Below, one piece after another: positions 5,654 through 8,802 of a DNA stretch of 8,802 nt (its first letter is position 1; every line of letters begins with the position of its first letter). The stretch spans positions 1-8,802 of the forward strand of contig JADFLK010000066.1 in assembly GCA_022564455.1 (NCBI GenBank), in the 5' to 3' direction. Below the pieces are notes generated by a model that saw only the letters and a list, made by a program, of their open reading frames with translations, had not been told where the DNA came from and did not search any database. The translations under genes were made by a program, and so were the position numbers. This DNA comes from Bacteroidota bacterium (GTDB lineage Bacteria; Bacteroidota; Rhodothermia; Rhodothermales; Rubricoccaceae).

Positions 5654-6868
5654 TCAGCGGTCACGCCAGCGAAGACGCACGACCAGCGGCCGATGGTCGG
5701 AGAATCGAACATTTGGCACGGCGGCGTCCACCACCTCCCATGCTTTGTCTACCAGCGCAAAGTCGATCCGCACGAACGGCTTGTCCGAGCGGTAGGTATG
5801 CCCAGAACCCGCGCCGGCCACGTTGAACGCATCCGCGCGATCCCCTTGCAGCCGTTTGAAGGTCCATGTGTAGGCGGTATCGTTGAAGTCGCCGAGCACA
5901 ATCACCGGCAACTCCTCTGCGTCTATCTGTAAGGCCAAGGCTTCTACTTCCTCTGCACGCAAGCGGTAAACATCTCGGTACTGCCTCAGGTACGGCCACC
6001 ACGTGCCGACATCGAACGGACGGATGTTGGCATTCCATGGCTTTTGATCGCCGAACGAGCGGAGGTGGATGTTGTAGAGCACGCCTTCGCGGCCCTGCCA
6101 GCGGAAGTGTGTCCGTATTGCCATCGAAATGTCCGGATCGGCCGATTCGCCAAGCCGCACTGCCGTCTGCTCAACGACCTCAGCCTCTCCAACCTGTTCA
6201 CGGAAGAGGAGAGGAACAGCTGTTGAGTTGCTCCGCCACGCGGGCTGGCTGCTCATCTGTAGTGGCACGGCGAGCCGGTACGAGAGCGAATCCACTACGG
6301 CTTCAATCTGAGGCGGCCTCCGTTCCGGACGGTGTGAGCGCGCACCTTCCACCCAGGATTCCTGAAGTCCAATGATGTCCGGCTCTTCCGCAAGTACCAG
6401 CGCGATCATGGAATCACCAAGAATCTCTGCGCTTGGCCCCGATTGCGGAACGTTGAATGACATCAAGGTGAGATCCCCGTCGGCGGGCTCAATGCTCCGC
6501 CCGAAGCGCTCCTGCGGGAACGCCCTTAGCCCTACGAGGAGGAGGAGCACGACGTGAAGAGCAAGCCAGAACCACTTGCGCATCAGAATCGTAACCGCGG
6601 CAGCAACGAGCGTGGGAATGACGAGGTACGGCAGCATGATGGCCAGAAGCTGTGCCCACCAGAAGAGCCGAGGATGCAGATTCCCGGCGGCGAGGCCAAT
6701 CGCTACCACGACGAGCAAGGGAAGATCGACGAGTAGGAAGAGCCCCCATAGCGCCCGCCTGAGCCAGCGCCAGCGACGTGGCTGCTCCGGAAGCTCAGAT
6801 TGGGCCTCCGCCCCTCCCGATGCCTCCTCGACCGGTTCCGTTTCAGGCGTTTCGGCTTGCTTCGTCAA
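5654..6868 (-). CDS. Membrane-anchored endonuclease/exonuclease/phosphatase (EEP) family protein
   Basis: The EEP superfamily holds metal-dependent phosphodiesterases: nucleases, sphingomyelinases and inositol phosphatases. The 404-residue protein has an acidic cytoplasmic N-terminus, three hydrophobic segments (about 37-62, 70-97, 99-115), then the catalytic domain (about 130-404). Motifs are in order: SFNV with Asn139, LQES with Glu170, YNIHLRS with His268, LGDFND with Asp327 and Asn329, RIDF with Asp369, and SDHRP with Asp391 and His392. All expected metal and catalytic residues are present, so it is probably active, most likely facing the periplasm. The start appears to be TTG at 6868: an in-frame stop lies just upstream and the first ATG is deep within a membrane helix. 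This overlaps the rhomboid-like gene by 26 bp, implying translational coupling. Grouping of such a gene with two rhomboids recurs in Bacteroidota, to my knowledge. The substrate is unknown. Confidence 0.88.
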   Translation of the reverse strand: MTKQAETPETEPVEEASGGAEAQSELPEQPRRWRWLRRALWGLFLLVDLPLLVVVAIGLAAGNLHPRLFWWAQLLAIMLPYLVIPTLVAAAVTILMRKWFWLALHVVLLLLVGLRAFPQERFGRSIEPADGDLTLMSFNVPQSGPSAEILGDSMIALVLAEEPDIIGLQESWVEGARSHRPERRPPQIEAVVDSLSYRLAVPLQMSSQPAWRSNSTAVPLLFREQVGEAEVVEQTAVRLGESADPDISMAIRTHFRWQGREGVLYNIHLRSFGDQKPWNANIRPFDVGTWWPYLRQYRDVYRLRAEEVEALALQIDAEELPVIVLGDFNDTAYTWTFKRLQGDRADAFNVAGAGSGHTYRSDKPFVRIDFALVDKAWEVVDAAVPNVRFSDHRPLVVRLRWRDR

Positions 6869-7781
6869 GGATCCGTTTCTCTTCGTCCGTCAGTGAATCG
6901 TAGCCCTTATCCAGGATCTTGTCCAGAATGCTATCCACAGCACTCGAATCGGCATAGCCCCCTTTCCTCTCTGGTGTGGATCGCCTTCGCCGCGGAGGCT
7001 GTTCATTGTCATCCTCGCGCGATGTCCAACTGCGGATGCGCGCGCCCACAGAAGAACCTCTGGAGGAGGTAGGAGCGTACCCTCCATAACTCCGTCCGGC
7101 ATTTGCAAACAACGGCTGTGCCCACGCTGCCAGATCAACGCCTTGCTTCTGCGCATAGCCGAACAAGAAGCCCATCAGCGCACCACCAACGTGTGTGGGA
7201 TCGAACCCGAACAGGACGTCGATCACCACAAACCCGATGGCGATCCACTTGAGCGGAACCACACCCAGGAAAAACAACCCCATCCCTCTATTCGGGTGCA
7301 GCGTGGCTACGCAGCAAAGCACGCCAAGTGCCGCGGGCCACGAGCCATACACCGCATGTAAACGAAGACTCTCGTAAGGCTCCTGGCTAAGCATGAAAAA
7401 CGCAATGGCCGCGAGCGCACCCCCAAGCGTCGTCAGTATGTAGAGGCCAAACAACCTGTATGCGCCGTAAAACTCTTCGTACTGGCGGCCCATCCAATAC
7501 ACCCACAGCATGGCAAAGATGACCCCGATGAGCCCCCAGATGGATGCCTCCAGATTGAGGAAGCCGTACGTGAGAAGCGTCCACGGCTTCTGGAAGGCAT
7601 CTGGAATTACGGGGTGCAGCGCCAGATACTTCACCACGAACGCACTTACCGACGGTATGAACCGCAGAATCACCCACGCTGCGTAGGCCGCTATGTTGAT
7701 GGTCAGCAACAGGCGCAGAGCCGGCGGGAGGTTGGCTCGCCAGACCTGGAAGCGATACAGAGGGGATTGTACGTCGGCCAT
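6843..7781 (-). CDS. Rhomboid-family membrane protein lacking the catalytic serine (probable pseudoprotease)
   Basis: The 312-residue protein has about six membrane helices over residues 20-210 in the rhomboid arrangement, then a soluble tail. Its last helix keeps PTHVGGALMGF with His197, the position of the catalytic His. The serine motif, GASGAILG in the neighbouring rhomboid, aligns with GSWPAALG (146-153), putting Trp148 at the Ser position and Pro149 at the Gly. In helix 2 the 'FLHxxxxH' region reads FLNLEASIW (74-82), so its His residues are gone too. It is therefore probably not a protease. The tail has a Ser/Gly/Arg-rich linker (228-275) and a compact module: SAVDSILDKILDKGYDSLTD at about 280-299, then EEKRILDEAS. 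That ending is seen in rhomboid paralogues of Bacteroidota, to my knowledge. ATG 7781 is 22 bp after the first rhomboid's stop, so the two are co-transcribed. It may hold or present substrates for its neighbour. Confidence 0.9.
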   Translation of the reverse strand: MADVQSPLYRFQVWRANLPPALRLLLTINIAAYAAWVILRFIPSVSAFVVKYLALHPVIPDAFQKPWTLLTYGFLNLEASIWGLIGVIFAMLWVYWMGRQYEEFYGAYRLFGLYILTTLGGALAAIAFFMLSQEPYESLRLHAVYGSWPAALGVLCCVATLHPNRGMGLFFLGVVPLKWIAIGFVVIDVLFGFDPTHVGGALMGFLFGYAQKQGVDLAAWAQPLFANAGRSYGGYAPTSSRGSSVGARIRSWTSREDDNEQPPRRRRSTPERKGGYADSSAVDSILDKILDKGYDSLTDEEKRILDEASRNA

Positions 7782-7803
7782 GCGCCTTGCTCGTTCGCGA
7801 AAG

Positions 7804-8478
7804 TTATACGGCCTGACTTGGCCTGGGCTTAATGGGCAATCGGCCGCGCCAGTACTGGATTAAGAGAAAACCCGTCAACATGCCGCCGAGGTGTGCAAAG
7901 TTGGCAATTCCGGATTGCGTACCTGCAACACCGGCGTACAAGTTGAAGGCAGCCATACCGAGCACCAGCCACTTTGCCGGAATCGGAACGAAAAAATAGA
8001 GGTAGATCGGCTCGTTGGGGAACAACAACCCAAAAGCAGCGAGCACGCCCAGTATGGCACCCGAAGCTCCTAGCGTTGGGAAAATACCAGGTGTACCTAC
8101 GTCGAACATAAATGGCGCTGAAACGATGAGCAGCTGCAGAACGCTCGCGCCTGCGAGGCAAATGAAGTAGAAAAATACAAACCGCCTGGAACCGAGCACA
8201 TTTTCAATCCGCATCCCAAACATCCACAACATAAACATGTTGATGAAGAGATGCCCGAACCCGCCGTGCAGGAATCCGCTCGTGATGACCTGCCACGGAT
8301 AGAAAAGCGTTGCAGGAAACTTCCCACCAGTGATTGGCCACAGCGCAAACCACTCACCCATGAACCCATCGAACGACATCTGCGCAAGAAACGCCAGCCC
8401 GTTGACAATCAAGAGATTCTTGACCACGGGGGGCATCATCGAAAACGCTGTGGGGGGACGGTACGCGTTCTGAACCAC
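7804..8478 (-). CDS. Rhomboid-family intramembrane serine protease
   Basis: Rhomboids cut other membrane proteins within their transmembrane helices, using a Ser-His dyad. The 224-residue protein shows about six hydrophobic helices. It has FLHGGFGHLFINMFMLW over helix 2 (His71, His76 and Asn80, which form the oxyanion-side pocket), LGASGAILG with catalytic Ser139, and AHLGGMLTG with catalytic His196. All expected residues are present, so activity is likely. The start is uncertain. GTG at 8478 places YRPPTAFSMMPPVVKN near the N-terminus, as in homologues that begin with an 'FRP...PPVVKNLLI' stretch, and is preferred. The frame is open to ATG 8646, but those 56 residues are Arg/Ser-rich and unlike the family; ATG 8439 would cut off the conserved lead. 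There is no clear Shine-Dalgarno. It heads the rhomboid-rhomboid-EEP cluster. Substrates cannot be inferred. Confidence 0.92.
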   Translation of the reverse strand: MVQNAYRPPTAFSMMPPVVKNLLIVNGLAFLAQMSFDGFMGEWFALWPITGGKFPATLFYPWQVITSGFLHGGFGHLFINMFMLWMFGMRIENVLGSRRFVFFYFICLAGASVLQLLIVSAPFMFDVGTPGIFPTLGASGAILGVLAAFGLLFPNEPIYLYFFVPIPAKWLVLGMAAFNLYAGVAGTQSGIANFAHLGGMLTGFLLIQYWRGRLPIKPRPSQAV

Positions 8479-8656
8479 AGAACAATTGGGTAAAGATGGG
8501 TAGGCAGATCCGCTCGAACGGATGGGATGAGGCCAAGTTGCAACCAGTCGTCGCCGTTCGTCGTTCGTCTTGCGCGAAAAATCAAGGGAATAAGACGAAC
8601 GCCCGCGCATAGCCGTTAAGCTTTTGCCGATACTGCGTTCAATCAACTGCTACTAG
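8479..8656. other. Non-coding leader upstream of the rhomboid cluster
   Basis: No gene is supported here. The frame of the rhomboid stays open through most of it, but the encoded residues are unlike the family. It should hold the promoter for the rhomboid cluster; I do not see a convincing TAnnTTTG element at a sensible distance. It contains the inverted repeat described separately. Confidence 0.5.
8562..8601. repeat. 10-bp perfect inverted repeat upstream of the rhomboid cluster
   Basis: CGTTCGTCTT at 8562-8571 is matched by AAGACGAACG at 8592-8601, with a 20-base AT-richer spacer. A second copy of CGTTCGT directly precedes the left arm (8555-8561). It lies 84-123 bp before the GTG start of the rhomboid. 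It could be an operator for a dimeric regulator, a leader RNA hairpin, or chance; no U-run follows on either strand, which argues against a terminator. Confidence 0.5.
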
Positions 8657-8802
8657 GAGCCTGTCTGACTAAGGACGGATCTACTGCGGCGGCGATAAAT
8701 CGGCCCATTTCTCCGATCTTTTTCGTTACGTAGCCCCACTATGCGCCTCAAAAGATCGAAAAAATGTACTCGATTCCTCACTCGCCTCGCTACAATCCCC
8801 TT
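8657..8802. mobile_element. Possible end of a small transposable element, running off the window
   Basis: GAGCCTGTCTGACT at 8657-8670 has the form of an insertion-element terminal repeat and is directly preceded by CTAG (8653-8656), a YTAR tetranucleotide of the kind duplicated by IS5-group elements. The rest is non-coding and holds a 9-bp inverted repeat (CGATCTTTT at 8714-8722 with AAAAGATCG at 8750-8758). The other end is not visible. If the call is right, AGTCAGACAGGCTC or a close variant followed by CTAG should occur shortly beyond the window. Confidence 0.4.

Noticed and set aside
8562..8601. Intrinsic terminator at the inverted repeat
   Set aside because: The spacer is 20 bases and no U-run follows on either strand.
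8479..8646. 56-residue N-terminal extension of the first rhomboid from ATG 8646
   Set aside because: The residues are Arg/Ser-rich with no membrane or known domain character, and homologues start close to the YRPP...PPVVKN stretch; it also contains the inverted repeat.

Overview
The window reads as a moderately GC-rich bacterial chromosome segment in which every supported gene lies on the minus strand, so transcription runs from high to low coordinates. A side-by-side pair of rhomboid-family membrane proteins followed by an endonuclease/exonuclease/phosphatase (EEP) gene, a TAnnTTTG-type -7 promoter element, and the scarcity of clear Shine-Dalgarno sites all suggest the Bacteroidota or the related Rhodothermota/Balneolota. 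The 369-residue IspG is the short E. coli-like form, not the long form I recall from many Bacteroidota, which leans towards the deeper-branching relatives. This placement is inference.

In transcription order: bases 8479-8802 hold no gene but contain a 10-bp inverted repeat and, from about 8657, what looks like the end of a small transposable element beside a CTAG. Then comes a three-gene cluster: a rhomboid protease with Ser and His in place (8478-7804), a second rhomboid-like protein whose active-site Ser position reads Trp (7781-6843), and a membrane-anchored EEP enzyme (6868-5654) that overlaps it by 26 bp. A 132-bp miniature element with 12-bp terminal inverted repeats, a CTAA direct repeat and two internal hairpins separates this cluster from a CaCA-family Na+/Ca2+ antiporter (5443-4460). 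An exported L,D-transpeptidase (4380-3400, with its own likely promoter) and the isoprenoid-pathway enzyme IspG (3316-2207) follow.

The low-coordinate end is the strangest part. A 142-residue ORF (2153-1725) joins a signal peptide directly to what looks like only the C-terminal beta-domain of a GH13 alpha-amylase, with no catalytic barrel. Eight bases later starts a predicted lipoprotein resembling a glycogen-debranching enzyme (1716 to the window edge). Several of its family motifs are altered, and its reading frame passes at about base 120-140 into a stretch that resembles the central domain of thiamine-diphosphate (acetolactate synthase-like) enzymes. Together they look like the remains of an exported alpha-glucan-degradation operon that has been rearranged, or a region where assembly joined unrelated sequences.

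No tRNA, rRNA, CRISPR array or full-length transposase gene was seen. The best candidates for something unusual are the glucan-gene chimeras, the Ser-less rhomboid beside an intact one, and the two small elements flanking the rhomboid-EEP cluster.
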